In this document: piece by piece, positions 9,454-17,676 of the stretch
How the letters are laid out: each line of letters starts with the position of its first letter
Numbering within the stretch: the first letter of the stretch is position 1
Source: Pseudomonadota bacterium
Lineage (GTDB): Bacteria; Pseudomonadota; Alphaproteobacteria; Rhizobiales; Phreatobacteraceae
NCBI GenBank assembly: GCA_020161695.1
Contig: JAIUOO010000005.1
Location: forward strand, 124,001-188,000
Direction: 5' to 3'
DNA length: 64,000 bases
Notes under the pieces: model-generated
Seen by the model: only the letters and a program-made list of their open reading frames with translations
What the model was told of the DNA's origin: nothing
Databases searched by the model: none
Made by a program: the position numbers and the translations under genes

Positions 9454-10442
9454 GCCCGCCCCCCGAACGCGACCGCGCCCACATCCTGCACGTCGTCGTA
9501 GGCTATGGCCTCGTCGGGCCATGGCGCGGCCTTCGCATCGGCGACCGCTTCGGCCATCTCGGCCTCTGCCGCAGAGCGGATGCCATCGATCTCGGACGCG
9601 GCCACGCCGCGCTCCGAGAGAAGATTAGCCAGCTTTTCAATGGGGTCGCGCGTCTTCGCGGCTGCGACCTCCGCAGGGTCGCGCCATGCCGCGGCATCCG
9701 TCGAGGTGTGGCCGGTGATGCGGTAGGTCCTGGCCTGCAGGAGCCGCGGCCCCTTGCCGGAACGCACCTCGGCGACCAGCCGTCCGGCCGCCTCGTCCAC
9801 CGCCATCACATCGTTGCCGTCGACCGTCTCGCCGGGCACGCCGAGCGAGGCGGCCCGCGCGATCACGCCGGGGCCGGCGGTGACGGCCTCGGTGCGCGTG
9901 AAGGCCGCGACGCCGTTGTCCTCGCAGACGAAGAGGACGGGGAGGTGATAGAGCGCCGCCCAGTTCAGGCCTTCGAGGAAGGGCCCGCGATTGATCGCGC
10001 CGTCGCCGAAGAAGCAGACGGCGATGGCGTCCGACTTCGTCATCTTGAGGCCCTGCGCCGCGCCGACCGCGATGGGAATGCCCCCCGAGACGACGCCGTT
10101 GGCGCCCAGCATGCCGACGGAGAAGTCGGCGATGTGCATGGAGCCGCCCTTGCCGCGGCAATGCCCGCCCTCGCGGCCGAACAGTTCGCGCATCATGCCC
10201 TGGACACCTGCGCCCTTGGCCAGCGCGTGGCCGTGGCCGCGATGGTTGGAGGTGATGCGGTCGCTGGCCCTGAGATTGAGGCAGACGCCGGTGGCGACGC
10301 CCTCCTGTCCGATCGAGACATGGAGCGGGCCGGGAATGACGCCTTCCTTGTGCGCGGTGAGCGCAGCGGTCTCGAAGGCGCGGATGCGGCACATGGCCGA
10401 GTAGAGCTCGACCAGTCGCCTGATGTTGTGCTGGGGCTGCAT
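9450..10442 (-). CDS. 2-oxoacid/acetoin dehydrogenase E1 component, alpha subunit
   Basis: 330 residues, standard for PdhA/AcoA-like alpha subunits. The N-terminal part has IRAFETAA and HVSIGQEGVATGV, then SNHRGHGHALAKGA. The thiamine-diphosphate/Mg motif is GDGAINRG followed by the conserved asparagine region VLFVCEDN. The protein resembles acetoin dehydrogenase and pyruvate dehydrogenase alpha subunits; the sequence alone does not choose between them. Spacing to the upstream solute-binding protein gene is 29 bp, and it overlaps the beta subunit by 4 bp. The missing E2 partner and the neighbouring transporter component suggest use on an imported organic acid. Confidence 0.9.
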   Translation of the reverse strand: MQPQHNIRRLVELYSAMCRIRAFETAALTAHKEGVIPGPLHVSIGQEGVATGVCLNLRASDRITSNHRGHGHALAKGAGVQGMMRELFGREGGHCRGKGGSMHIADFSVGMLGANGVVSGGIPIAVGAAQGLKMTKSDAIAVCFFGDGAINRGPFLEGLNWAALYHLPVLFVCEDNGVAAFTRTEAVTAGPGVIARAASLGVPGETVDGNDVMAVDEAAGRLVAEVRSGKGPRLLQARTYRITGHTSTDAAAWRDPAEVAAAKTRDPIEKLANLLSERGVAASEIDGIRSAAEAEMAEAVADAKAAPWPDEAIAYDDVQDVGAVAFGGRA

Positions 10443-10471
10443 GGGGTCGCGTTCCGGTCAGGGCTTGCGGG

Positions 10472-11434
10472 TCATTGCGGTTCGATGCCGGCTTCGCGGA
10501 TCATCCGCGACCAGTTGGCGAGCTGCGCCCTGACGAAGGCGCCGAGCTCGTCGGGCGTCTGCGGAAAGGCGTCGAAGCCGATCTCGGCGAAACGCTTCAC
10601 CAGCGCCGGGTCGGTGGCGATGGCGGAGAATTCCTTGTTGAGCCGCGCGACGACATCCGCCGGCGTGCGGGCCGGCGCGAACACGCCGTTCCACGAGGTG
10701 ATGTCGAATTCCGGCACCCCGGCCTCCTGCATTGAGGGCAGGTTCGGCAGCAGCTTCGACCGCTCGGCGGTGGTGACGGCGAGCGCCTTCAGCGCGCCAG
10801 CATTGATCTGGCTGAGGGCCGCCGTGATGTCGACGAACATCATCGAGATGCGCGAGCCGATGATGTCGGTGATCGCCGGCGGCGTCGACCGGTAGGGCAC
10901 ATGCAGGATGTCGATGCCGGCGCGTTTGGCGAGAGTGGCGCCCGCGACGATGCCGGTGGAATTGCCGCTGGCATAGGTCAGCTTGCCGGGATTGGCCTTG
11001 GCGTAGGCCACCAGTTCGGCGACCGAGTTAACCGGCAGCTTCGGATCGGTCACGAGCAGGAACGGCAGGTTGCCCATCCGCGCCACGGGAGCGAAATCGG
11101 CGACCGGATCGTAGGTGAGGTTCTTCATCAGGCTCGGATTGGCCGAATGCGACGTGTTCGTCGTCATGAACAGCGTGTAGCCGTCGGGATTGGCGCGGGC
11201 GACATAGGTCGCCGCCACCGAGCCGTTGGCCCCGGCGCGGTTCTCCACCACGACGCCCTGCCCGAGCCTCGCCGCGAGCCGCTCGCCCACGATGCGCGCC
11301 ACGGTGTCGGTGCCGCTGCCGGCCGCGAAGGGCACGACCATGGTGACGGGTCGCTCGGGCCAGGCGGCGCGCGCCGCGCCGGTGCCAGCGGCGAGCGCGG
11401 CGGCGCTCGCGATGAAAGTCCTGCGGTCGATCAT
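10472..11434 (-). CDS. Bug-family (TctC-like) periplasmic solute-binding protein
   Basis: 320 residues with a Tat-like leader (MIDRRTFIASAAALAAG, then an ARA-A cleavage region). The mature start WPERPVTMVVPFAAGSGTD is diagnostic for Bug extracytoplasmic receptors, as is FAPARTPADVVARLN near the C terminus. Family members bind carboxylates and related small acids for tripartite tricarboxylate transporters. No TctA/TctB membrane genes are nearby, so this is an orphan receptor, common in this family. It sits between the cupin and E1 genes, so its ligand may be the substrate of the local pathway, but this is inference. Confidence 0.92.
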   Translation of the reverse strand: MIDRRTFIASAAALAAGTGAARAAWPERPVTMVVPFAAGSGTDTVARIVGERLAARLGQGVVVENRAGANGSVAATYVARANPDGYTLFMTTNTSHSANPSLMKNLTYDPVADFAPVARMGNLPFLLVTDPKLPVNSVAELVAYAKANPGKLTYASGNSTGIVAGATLAKRAGIDILHVPYRSTPPAITDIIGSRISMMFVDITAALSQINAGALKALAVTTAERSKLLPNLPSMQEAGVPEFDITSWNGVFAPARTPADVVARLNKEFSAIATDPALVKRFAEIGFDAFPQTPDELGAFVRAQLANWSRMIREAGIEPQ

Positions 11435-11534
11435 GAAAGTGTCCTCCCCGGGGGGACCAGAGCAGTTCCTCAGGCGAAGCGGATGTCGGCTCGCGTGAAG
11501 GAATTGCGATCAAGCAGACAACGGCGCGATGCCG

Positions 11535-11945
11535 TCAGCGGTGGCGGATGACCCGTTCCGGGTTCTCTTCGTAGGGCGGCGTGTAGACCACAAGCACGCG
11601 CACAGGCGTGTCGCTGGTCACCGTGAAGACATGCTCCATGCCGGCCGGAAAGAAGCAGGCATCGCCCGGCTTCATCGCGAAGCTCTGGCCATCGACCTCG
11701 GCGGTCGCCGCGCCTTCCAGCAGGTAGCAGATCTGGTCGATGCCGGGATGCGCGTGCGGCAGGGCGCCGGAGCCCTTCTCGATCGTGCCGATCAGCATCT
11801 CGACCGATTCCGCCCCGACCGTGTCGCGGCTGATCAGGCGGCGGTTGAGCGTGCCTGTATGGTTGGCGGGATGGTAGCCTGGAACGTCCGCCTCGCGGAC
11901 GTGATAGCGGCGCACGGATGCACGCGCGGCGGCCTCTGCCGTCAT
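11535..11945 (-). CDS. Small cupin-domain protein
   Basis: 136 residues forming a single cupin barrel. The first metal-binding motif is visible in PHAHPGIDQICYLLEG and the second in PGDACFFPAGMEHVFTV. The ATG at 11945 has a strong GGGAGGA ribosome binding site about 8 bases upstream, so longer upstream frames are unlikely to be used. It is the first gene of the minus-strand run that continues with the solute-binding protein and E1 subunits, and it diverges from the plus-strand duplicated protein. Such cupins act as small dioxygenases, isomerases or ligand sensors; the choice cannot be made here. Confidence 0.85.
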   Translation of the reverse strand: MTAEAAARASVRRYHVREADVPGYHPANHTGTLNRRLISRDTVGAESVEMLIGTIEKGSGALPHAHPGIDQICYLLEGAATAEVDGQSFAMKPGDACFFPAGMEHVFTVTSDTPVRVLVVYTPPYEENPERVIRHR

Positions 11946-12045
11946 TCCGTTCTTCCTCCCTGTGCCGGTCGCGCCGGCTCCGCCTTGTTGGCGTCTTGGC
12001 CGCGAGTGTGGATGGCCGGCTCGCCATGTCAAGGCGAGGCGCGGC

Positions 12046-12960
12046 ATGACTGACACCGCCCGAACGGCACGAAACGGTGCGTTGCCATCGCGCCTTCCGC
12101 ATGGGCAGACTGCCGGCCCCGCGCCGCCTCTCCGAACGCCCGCCATGCCGCCGCTCATCCTCGACAGCGTGACCCACCTGAAGGACGACAATCGCGGATT
12201 TGTCGTCGCCTGCGCCTCGCATGGCGCGGTCTATGCGGCCTGGTATGCGGCCTCGAAAGGCGTTGCCGCGCTGGTCCTCAACGATGCCGGCGTCGGCCGC
12301 GAACAGGCCGGCATTTCCGGTCTTCCCTATCTCGACGGGCTCGGCGTGCCCGCAGCCACCGTCTCGCACAATTCGGCCCGCATCGGCTGGGGTTCGGACA
12401 CGCTGATACTCGGCGTCCTGTCCTTCGTGAACCGGACGGCCGCGGCGCTCGGCCTTGCCCCCGGCATGCGCTGCGACGAGGCGCTCGCGATTCTCGGGCG
12501 CGCGAACCTTCCGCCCGCACCCAGGCCCGCGCCGCTGGATGAGGCGCGCCATGAAATCGTCGAAGCCGGCGCGAACGGCGTCCGCGTCTTCGTGCTCGAT
12601 TCCAACGGCCTCGTCGGCAAGGACGATGCCGGCCACGTCGTCGTCACCGCCTCACATGGCGGCCTGCTCGCCGGCAAGCCGGAAACCGCGGTGAAGGCCG
12701 ACGTGCGGGCCGCCGTCTATGTCGACGCCGACAGGGGCCTCATGGATGCCGGCATTTCACGCCTGCCGGCGCTTCAGGCGCGCGGCATTGCCGGTGCGGC
12801 TGTCTCGGCCTTTTCGGCGCGGATCGGCGACGGACTGTCGGTCTGGACCGACGGCTTCGTCAGCGCCCTGAACCCGCTGGCGGAACAGCGCGGCGGCGCC
12901 ATCGGCCAGTCGACACAGGATTTCGTCGCGGCCATGGTCGCATCAAAGGCCTCGGCCTGA
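12046..12960 (+). CDS. Unrecognised protein with two tandem homologous halves (SHG motif)
   Basis: I do not recognise the family. About 304 residues from the ATG at 12046 (weak site AGGCGAGG); an ATG at 12145 begins just before the conserved part and is a plausible alternative. The protein is a clear internal duplication: half one has VVACASHGAVYA, then NDAGVGREQAGISGLPYLD and SHNSARIGWGS. Half two has VVVTASHGGLLA, then DADRGLMDAGISRLPALQ and SAFSARIGDGL. Shared elements are ASHG, a D-A/AGIS-LP-L block and SARIG-G. There is no signal peptide or membrane segment. It lies 33 bp upstream of the ThDP enzyme gene, so the two are probably one operon. The repeated Ser-His-Gly and Asp suggest an enzyme active site, which is inference. 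Confidence 0.75.
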   Translation: MTDTARTARNGALPSRLPHGQTAGPAPPLRTPAMPPLILDSVTHLKDDNRGFVVACASHGAVYAAWYAASKGVAALVLNDAGVGREQAGISGLPYLDGLGVPAATVSHNSARIGWGSDTLILGVLSFVNRTAAALGLAPGMRCDEALAILGRANLPPAPRPAPLDEARHEIVEAGANGVRVFVLDSNGLVGKDDAGHVVVTASHGGLLAGKPETAVKADVRAAVYVDADRGLMDAGISRLPALQARGIAGAAVSAFSARIGDGLSVWTDGFVSALNPLAEQRGGAIGQSTQDFVAAMVASKASA

Positions 12961-12993
12961 ATCGAACAAGAAAAGCATCCCGGGAGTGAACGC

Positions 12994-14742
12994 ATGAGCG
13001 ACGCCGCATCCAACACCCTGCGCACCATGACGGGCGGGCAGGCCCTTGCCGAAATGCTGAAGCTCGCCAATCCCGGGCCGATGTTCGGCATGGGCGGCTT
13101 CCAGCTCCTGCCCTTCTACGAGGCCTGCCGCGTTCTCAACGTGAAGCACTATCTGATCAACGACGAGCGCTGCGGCACCTTCGCGGCGGACGCCTATGCG
13201 CGCGTCACCAACAAGCCCGGCCTCGTCGACGCGACGCTCGGACCCGGCGCGACCAATCTCGTCACCGGTCTGGTCGAGGCCTTCAACGCCGGCATGCCGC
13301 TGGTCGCCATCGTCGGCGACGCCAATCGCGAGCACGCCACCAAGAACATGACGCAGGAGACGCGCCAGCTCGACATCCTCAGGCCCATCGTCAAGGAGAT
13401 CATCCGCATCGAGGTGATCCGCCGCGTGCCGGAGGCGGTGCGCCGGGCCTTCGCGGTCGCGACCTCGGGCCGGCCGGGTCCGGTGATCATCGACGTCCCG
13501 GAGGACATCGCTCACGGCGAGTTCGACTTCGAGGCCGGCGATTTCTGGATCGATCCGGCGACGCTGAAGGCGCAGGCGCGCCGCTCGCGGCCGGACGGCA
13601 CCGATCTCGCGCGCGCGGCCGCATTGCTCGCCAAGGCCGAGCGGCCGCTGATCCTAGCGGGTGGCGGCATCCATATCTCCGAGGCCTACGAGGCGCTTCA
13701 GGCGCTGGCGGAGAAGCAGGGCATCCCGGTCGCGCACACCATGTCCGGCAAGGGCGCGATCGCCTGTTCGCATCCGCTCTCGGCCGGCCTGTTCGGCCGC
13801 TACGACCGCATAGCCAACGGCCTGATCGCTACCTCCGACTGCATTCTCGTGGTCGGCTGCAAGCTCGGTGAGATCGCCACCAAGCGCTTCTCGCTGCTGC
13901 CGCCGTCCAAGACCGTCATCCATGTCGACGTGCTGCCCGAGGAAATCGGCCGCACCACCAAGACGGAAGTCTCGCTCTGCGGCGATGCGCGCCTCGCGCT
14001 CGAGGACCTCGCGACGGCGCTCGACGACGGCACCGACCGGGTGGCGAAGCGCGCCGACTATCTCGCCGAAATCCCGGTGAAGATGGCGGAATGGATGAAG
14101 GGCGCGGCTGACCGGCTGGAATCGAAGGAAACGCCGATCAATATCGGCCGCCTCATGGGCGAACTGAACCGGATCATGCCCGAGGACGCCGTTCTGGTAG
14201 CGGATGGCGGCTTCGCCGGTCACTGGGGCGGCCTCCTGTTCGACACCAAGAAGGCTGGCCGGCATTTCGTGGCGGATCGCGGCTTCGCCTCCATCGGCTA
14301 TGGCGTGCCAGGCGGCATCGGCGCGCAGCTCGGCGTCGGACCGAAGCGGCGCGTCGTCTCGATGACCGGCGACGGCGGCTTCAACATGTCGATGGGCGAT
14401 CTCGAAACCGCCAAGCGCGTCGGCGCGAACTTCGTCGTCTGCATCTTCAACAACGCCGCGTCAGGCTATGTGAAGGCGCTCCAGCACTCGGTCTATGGTC
14501 CCGGCAGCTACCAGTCCTCCGACCTCGTCGAGTTCAACTATGCCGACATCGCCAATGCCATGGGCTGCCGCGGCATCCGGGTCGAGGACCCTGAGAAGCT
14601 CGCCGGCGCGCTCGGCGAGGGTCTCGCCAACACCTCCTCGCCGACCGTGCTCGACATCGTCGTCACGCGCGACCCCGGCCGCATGCTGCCGGGCGTCGAC
14701 AACCGGACGCTGAAAGTCGCCAAGGGCGACAGGCCGGTCTAG
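12994..14742 (+). CDS. Acetolactate synthase-like thiamine-diphosphate enzyme
   Basis: 582 residues with the three-domain architecture of the POX/acetohydroxyacid synthase group. The N-terminal pyrimidine domain has the activating Glu in NDERCGTFAADAYAR and the GPGATNLVTGLVEA loop. A central nucleotide-binding-like domain holds LILAGGGIHISEAYEAL. The C-terminal domain has the cofactor motif GDGGFNMSMGDLETA ending in CIFNN. It lacks the RHEQGA signature of true biosynthetic IlvB, and no small subunit is adjacent, so a catabolic role is more likely. It converges with the ring-opening amidohydrolase with zero intergenic bases (stops at 14742 and 14743). Substrate unknown. Confidence 0.88.
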   Translation: MSDAASNTLRTMTGGQALAEMLKLANPGPMFGMGGFQLLPFYEACRVLNVKHYLINDERCGTFAADAYARVTNKPGLVDATLGPGATNLVTGLVEAFNAGMPLVAIVGDANREHATKNMTQETRQLDILRPIVKEIIRIEVIRRVPEAVRRAFAVATSGRPGPVIIDVPEDIAHGEFDFEAGDFWIDPATLKAQARRSRPDGTDLARAAALLAKAERPLILAGGGIHISEAYEALQALAEKQGIPVAHTMSGKGAIACSHPLSAGLFGRYDRIANGLIATSDCILVVGCKLGEIATKRFSLLPPSKTVIHVDVLPEEIGRTTKTEVSLCGDARLALEDLATALDDGTDRVAKRADYLAEIPVKMAEWMKGAADRLESKETPINIGRLMGELNRIMPEDAVLVADGGFAGHWGGLLFDTKKAGRHFVADRGFASIGYGVPGGIGAQLGVGPKRRVVSMTGDGGFNMSMGDLETAKRVGANFVVCIFNNAASGYVKALQHSVYGPGSYQSSDLVEFNYADIANAMGCRGIRVEDPEKLAGALGEGLANTSSPTVLDIVVTRDPGRMLPGVDNRTLKVAKGDRPV

Positions 14743-15831
14743 CTAGCGCTCCACGATGACCGCGACGGGTCCGCCGCCGGGCGGGCCCTGATGTTCGGCG
14801 CCGCCGGAAACGTAGATCGTCGTCCGGCCGACAAGGCCGGCCAGCGCGCCCGCCACGTAGGCGCGGGCATGGCGGGTCGAGGAGATGTCGGAATCGTCAA
14901 GCATGGTGTGACGCGCGCCGCGCACCTCGCCGTCGGGGCTGGCCTCCGCCTTGGCCAGCAGGGCCACCAGCCTCACGCGCTGGTTCTGGTCGAGCTGGCC
15001 AGCGGCCTGAAGGCCCACGCGCCCCAGCGCGGCGCGCACGGGCTCGATGTCGATGGCATCGGCCATCACCCCGTGATCGATGGTCAGCGGCCCCGACCAT
15101 TCGGCGGAGCGGCCGAGCACGACGATCTCGTGGTTGACGAGTTCGACGCCCGCCGAGGCGCTGGCCCGCCCCGAGCAAAGCGCCATGTCGCGGCAGATGA
15201 CGGCATTCGACAGCTTGTCCCGCTCGATCTCGCCGAGCGCCACCGCGACGCCGAGCGACGATGCCCCGCGCGACAGGCCCATGGACTTCAGCGTGTCGCG
15301 CACCGCGACCGTCGCGCCCCGACGCTCCGCCTCGCCGATACGCTGGGCCGTGAGCAGCGGGCATTTGACCTGGGCGAAGTGAACGTCACCGGCATGGGCG
15401 ATGCCGGCCTGTCGCATGGCCTCGGCAACGCCGGCCGCGACCTGGTCGACCTGCCCCATCCGGCCGAGATGCTCCGGCGCGAGGTCGGCGGTGTGGACGC
15501 GCCCGATGGCGAGCGCCGGGCCTGCCGCGCCCTCGCCCTCGACGCGCTCGAACACGGTCCAGTGCGGCGACATCGCGCCCTCCGTGCCGCCGGACATGAC
15601 GTAGCAGACTTCCCTCGCTCGTTCCGGCCCGATATGGGCGGCCAGCGCGTAGGTCAGCGACTGCGTGGCGAAGCCGCGGGTGAAGTCGTTGACGCAGCCA
15701 TTGCCCTCGGTCTTGCCGAAAATGGCAAGGATGCCGGCCGGGTCGAGCCGGCCCGCGGCGATGGCGGCCTCGATGCCCGAGACGTCGTCGGGAGCGGATG
15801 CGGGAATGCGGTGCACGCGGGCAATGGGCAT
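14743..15831 (-). CDS. Ring-opening amidohydrolase (cyanuric acid hydrolase/barbiturase family)
   Basis: 362 residues from the ATG at 15831, which has GGAAGGA 8 bases upstream. The family has a three-fold repeated fold with three Ser-Lys pairs opening cyclic amides. Visible motifs are IFGKTEGNG, VMSGGTEGAMSPH, VKCPLLTAQR, SRGASSLGVAVALGE, VLGRSAEWSG, the SSTRHARAYVAGALAG helix and the C-terminal VSGGAEHQGPPGGGPVAVIV. Known activities are cyanuric acid hydrolysis (AtzD/TrzD) and barbiturase in oxidative pyrimidine breakdown. No biuret hydrolase or ureidomalonase gene is adjacent. Instead the neighbours are a ThDP enzyme and an unknown duplicated protein, so the substrate could be a different cyclic imide or amide. 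Confidence 0.9.
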   Translation of the reverse strand: MPIARVHRIPASAPDDVSGIEAAIAAGRLDPAGILAIFGKTEGNGCVNDFTRGFATQSLTYALAAHIGPERAREVCYVMSGGTEGAMSPHWTVFERVEGEGAAGPALAIGRVHTADLAPEHLGRMGQVDQVAAGVAEAMRQAGIAHAGDVHFAQVKCPLLTAQRIGEAERRGATVAVRDTLKSMGLSRGASSLGVAVALGEIERDKLSNAVICRDMALCSGRASASAGVELVNHEIVVLGRSAEWSGPLTIDHGVMADAIDIEPVRAALGRVGLQAAGQLDQNQRVRLVALLAKAEASPDGEVRGARHTMLDDSDISSTRHARAYVAGALAGLVGRTTIYVSGGAEHQGPPGGGPVAVIVER

Positions 15832-15879
15832 GGTATCGGTCCTTCCGGCTGCGGCTATGCAGGCTCCGTGCCGCTTTTG

Positions 15880-15908
15880 CTTGACATGAGGGGCTCCTGT
15901 CACTAGAC
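15880..15908 (+). promoter_or_regulatory. Predicted housekeeping promoter of rpmB
   Basis: CTTGAC at 15880-15885, a 17-bp spacer and CTAGAC at 15903-15908 match the alphaproteobacterial sigma-70 pattern (CTTGAC-N17-CTATAT) at the -35 and partly at the -10. The site lies 75 bp upstream of the rpmB start in the interval divergent from the amidohydrolase gene. This is a pattern match only. Confidence 0.5.
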
Positions 15909-15983
15909 GGTCGCGTCTCCGAAAAGGACCATTTTGTCCAGCGGCTGGCCTTGGCCGTCGCGCACCGCTTTAGGATCCGACCG

Positions 15984-16274
15984 ATGTCGCGTCGTTGTGA
16001 ACTCACCGGCAAGGGTGTTCAGGTTGGCCACCGGGTCAGCCACTCGAACATCAAGACCAAGCATCGCTTCCTGCCGAATCTGCAGAACATCTCCTTCGCC
16101 TCCGAGGCCCTCGGCCAGACCGTGTCGCTGCGCGTTTCGACGCAGGCGCTGCGCTCGGTCGACCACAATGGCGGCCTCGACGCCTTCCTGCTGAAGGCCA
16201 ATGCCGAGGTCCTCTCGACCAAGGCCCGCCAGCTCAAGACGGCCATCGCCAAGAAGCGCGCCGAAGCCGCCTGA
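15984..16274 (+). CDS. rpmB: 50S ribosomal protein L28
   Basis: 96 residues beginning [20 protein letters not shown], followed by [14 protein letters not shown]; this is the standard alphaproteobacterial L28 with the extended C terminus ending in a basic helix ([12 protein letters not shown]). It is a structural component of the large ribosomal subunit. It is transcribed alone, with its own promoter candidate upstream and a strong terminator at 16301-16332. Confidence 0.97.
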   Translation: MSRRCELTGKGVQVGHRVSHSNIKTKHRFLPNLQNISFASEALGQTVSLRVSTQALRSVDHNGGLDAFLLKANAEVLSTKARQLKTAIAKKRAEAA

Positions 16275-16300
16275 TCGGCTTCGCCTTCCGGGTTCGCCAG

Positions 16301-16332
16301 CCGGCGTCGGGTGACCGACGCCGGTTTTCGTT
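16301..16332 (+). terminator. Rho-independent terminator of rpmB
   Basis: A perfect 10-bp stem CCGGCGTCGG / CCGACGCCGG with a GTGA tetraloop is followed by TTTTCGTT. It lies 27 bp after the rpmB stop codon and separates it from the Tim44-like gene. Confidence 0.9.
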
Positions 16333-16448
16333 GTTGGCCGAAGCACTTGACTATGCGTCATTGTCCCGCAGAGACAGCGTCACCATATCGAAATACGATA
16401 GGCACACGTTGATTTCGGCATAAGCCGAAGCCTCTCAGGTGGGAAACT

Positions 16449-17462
16449 ATGACCTCCAAGACCCTGCTCCGCATTCTCGCCATGGCCACCGTCGTGGTCA
16501 TGGTCGGCGCGACCGTCGCCGAAGCCCGGCGCAGCGGCTCCTCCGGCAGCCGGGGCAGCCGTACCAATGCGCCACCGCCGGTCACCTCGACGGCGCCGAC
16601 CACCGCCGCCCCGATGCAGCGCACCACCACGCCTGCGCCGGCCCCCGGCATGCAGCAGCCCGGCATGGCGCCGCGTCCCGGCATGACCCCGCCCGCCGCC
16701 CAGGGCTCGCGCTGGGGCGGCCTCGGCATGGGCCTCGCCGCCGGCTTCCTTGGCGCCGGCCTGTTCGGCCTTCTGTCCGGGCAGGGCTTCCTCTCGGGCC
16801 TCGGCTCGCTGATGGGCATGCTGGGCTTCCTGTTCCAGTTCGCCCTGATCGCCGGCATCATCTATCTCGTCGTCCGCCTCGTGCGCGGCCGCCGCGAGCA
16901 GGATGCGGGCGGCCAGCCGGCCATGGCCCGCATGGGCAATGCTCCCGCCGGCCCGATGGGCGGCGGCAACGCCATGCCCGGCGGCGCGCCGATGGGTGCC
17001 AACCCGATCCCCGGCATGGCCGGCGGCTCGGTCGCCGCAGCCCAGCGCGCCCCGTCCGACACGATCGGCGTCACGCCGCAGGACTACGACCAGTTCGAGC
17101 GCCTGCTGGCCAATGTCTGCGAAGCCTATTCGCGCGAGGACCTGAACGGCCTGCGCGCCATGGCGACGCCGGAAATGGTCGGCTACTTCGCCGACGACCT
17201 GAAGGACGCCGCCGGCCGCGGCCTCGTCAATCGCCTGTCGAACGTCAAGCTGCTGCAGGGCGACCTGTCGGAAGCCTGGCGCGAACAGGACTCCGACTAC
17301 GCCACCGTCGCCATGCGCTTCGCGATCATCGACGTGATGATCGACCGCGCCTCCGGCCGTGTCGTGGAAGGCAATCCGCAGGGCGAAGAGGCCGTCGAAT
17401 TGTGGACCTTCCGCCGGCCGCACGGCGCCACCTGGCAGCTCTCGGCGATCCAGAAGACCTGA
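16449..17462 (+). CDS. Tim44-like domain membrane protein
   Basis: 337 residues. A signal-like hydrophobic N terminus (residues 5-25) is followed by a Pro/Thr/Ala/Met-rich low-complexity linker. Next come Gly-rich hydrophobic segments (MGLAAGFLGAGLFGLLSG) and a transmembrane helix FALIAGIIYLVVRLVRGRR. The C-terminal 140 residues form a Tim44/MRP-L45-like domain (YDQFERLLANVCEAYSRED, then FRRPHGATWQLSAIQ). Bacterial homologues are proposed to act in membrane-protein handling related to mitochondrial Tim44, which is family knowledge rather than something proved here. The gene is monocistronic with a terminator behind it. A TATCG-N5-CGATA inverted repeat (16386-16400) sits 49 bp upstream. Confidence 0.88.
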   Translation: MTSKTLLRILAMATVVVMVGATVAEARRSGSSGSRGSRTNAPPPVTSTAPTTAAPMQRTTTPAPAPGMQQPGMAPRPGMTPPAAQGSRWGGLGMGLAAGFLGAGLFGLLSGQGFLSGLGSLMGMLGFLFQFALIAGIIYLVVRLVRGRREQDAGGQPAMARMGNAPAGPMGGGNAMPGGAPMGANPIPGMAGGSVAAAQRAPSDTIGVTPQDYDQFERLLANVCEAYSREDLNGLRAMATPEMVGYFADDLKDAAGRGLVNRLSNVKLLQGDLSEAWREQDSDYATVAMRFAIIDVMIDRASGRVVEGNPQGEEAVELWTFRRPHGATWQLSAIQKT

Positions 17463-17492
17463 CGGCCGATCTGCCGACGCCATGAACCAGAG

Positions 17493-17519
17493 AACCCCGG
17501 CCACGTGCCGGGGTTTTTC
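17493..17519 (+). terminator. Rho-independent terminator after the Tim44-like gene
   Basis: Stem CCCCGGC (17495-17501) / GCCGGGG (17507-17513), loop CACGT, then TTTTT (17514-17518). The AA preceding the stem can extend pairing into the T-run. It lies 30 bp after the stop codon. Confidence 0.9.
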
Positions 17520-17676
17520 TTTGTGGCCGTTGCCTTTGCTGGAGCGGCGCTCGCTGACCGGCACGGTCGCGGAAAGAAGGGGGCCTGTTGATATTAACCT
17601 TTTGTCCATAGGTGTTGACGAAGTCTTAACGAAACCGTTGCGGTGCACGGACGCTCGTGGTTCCATTGCATCAGCC

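Noticed and set aside
15903..16361. 152-codon minus-strand frame opposite rpmB
   Set aside because: Antisense to the clear L28 gene and to its terminator.
17586..17640. CtrA site in the GNAT leader
   Set aside because: Two TTAAC half sites (17594 and 17626) are 32 bp apart and not at the N7 spacing required.
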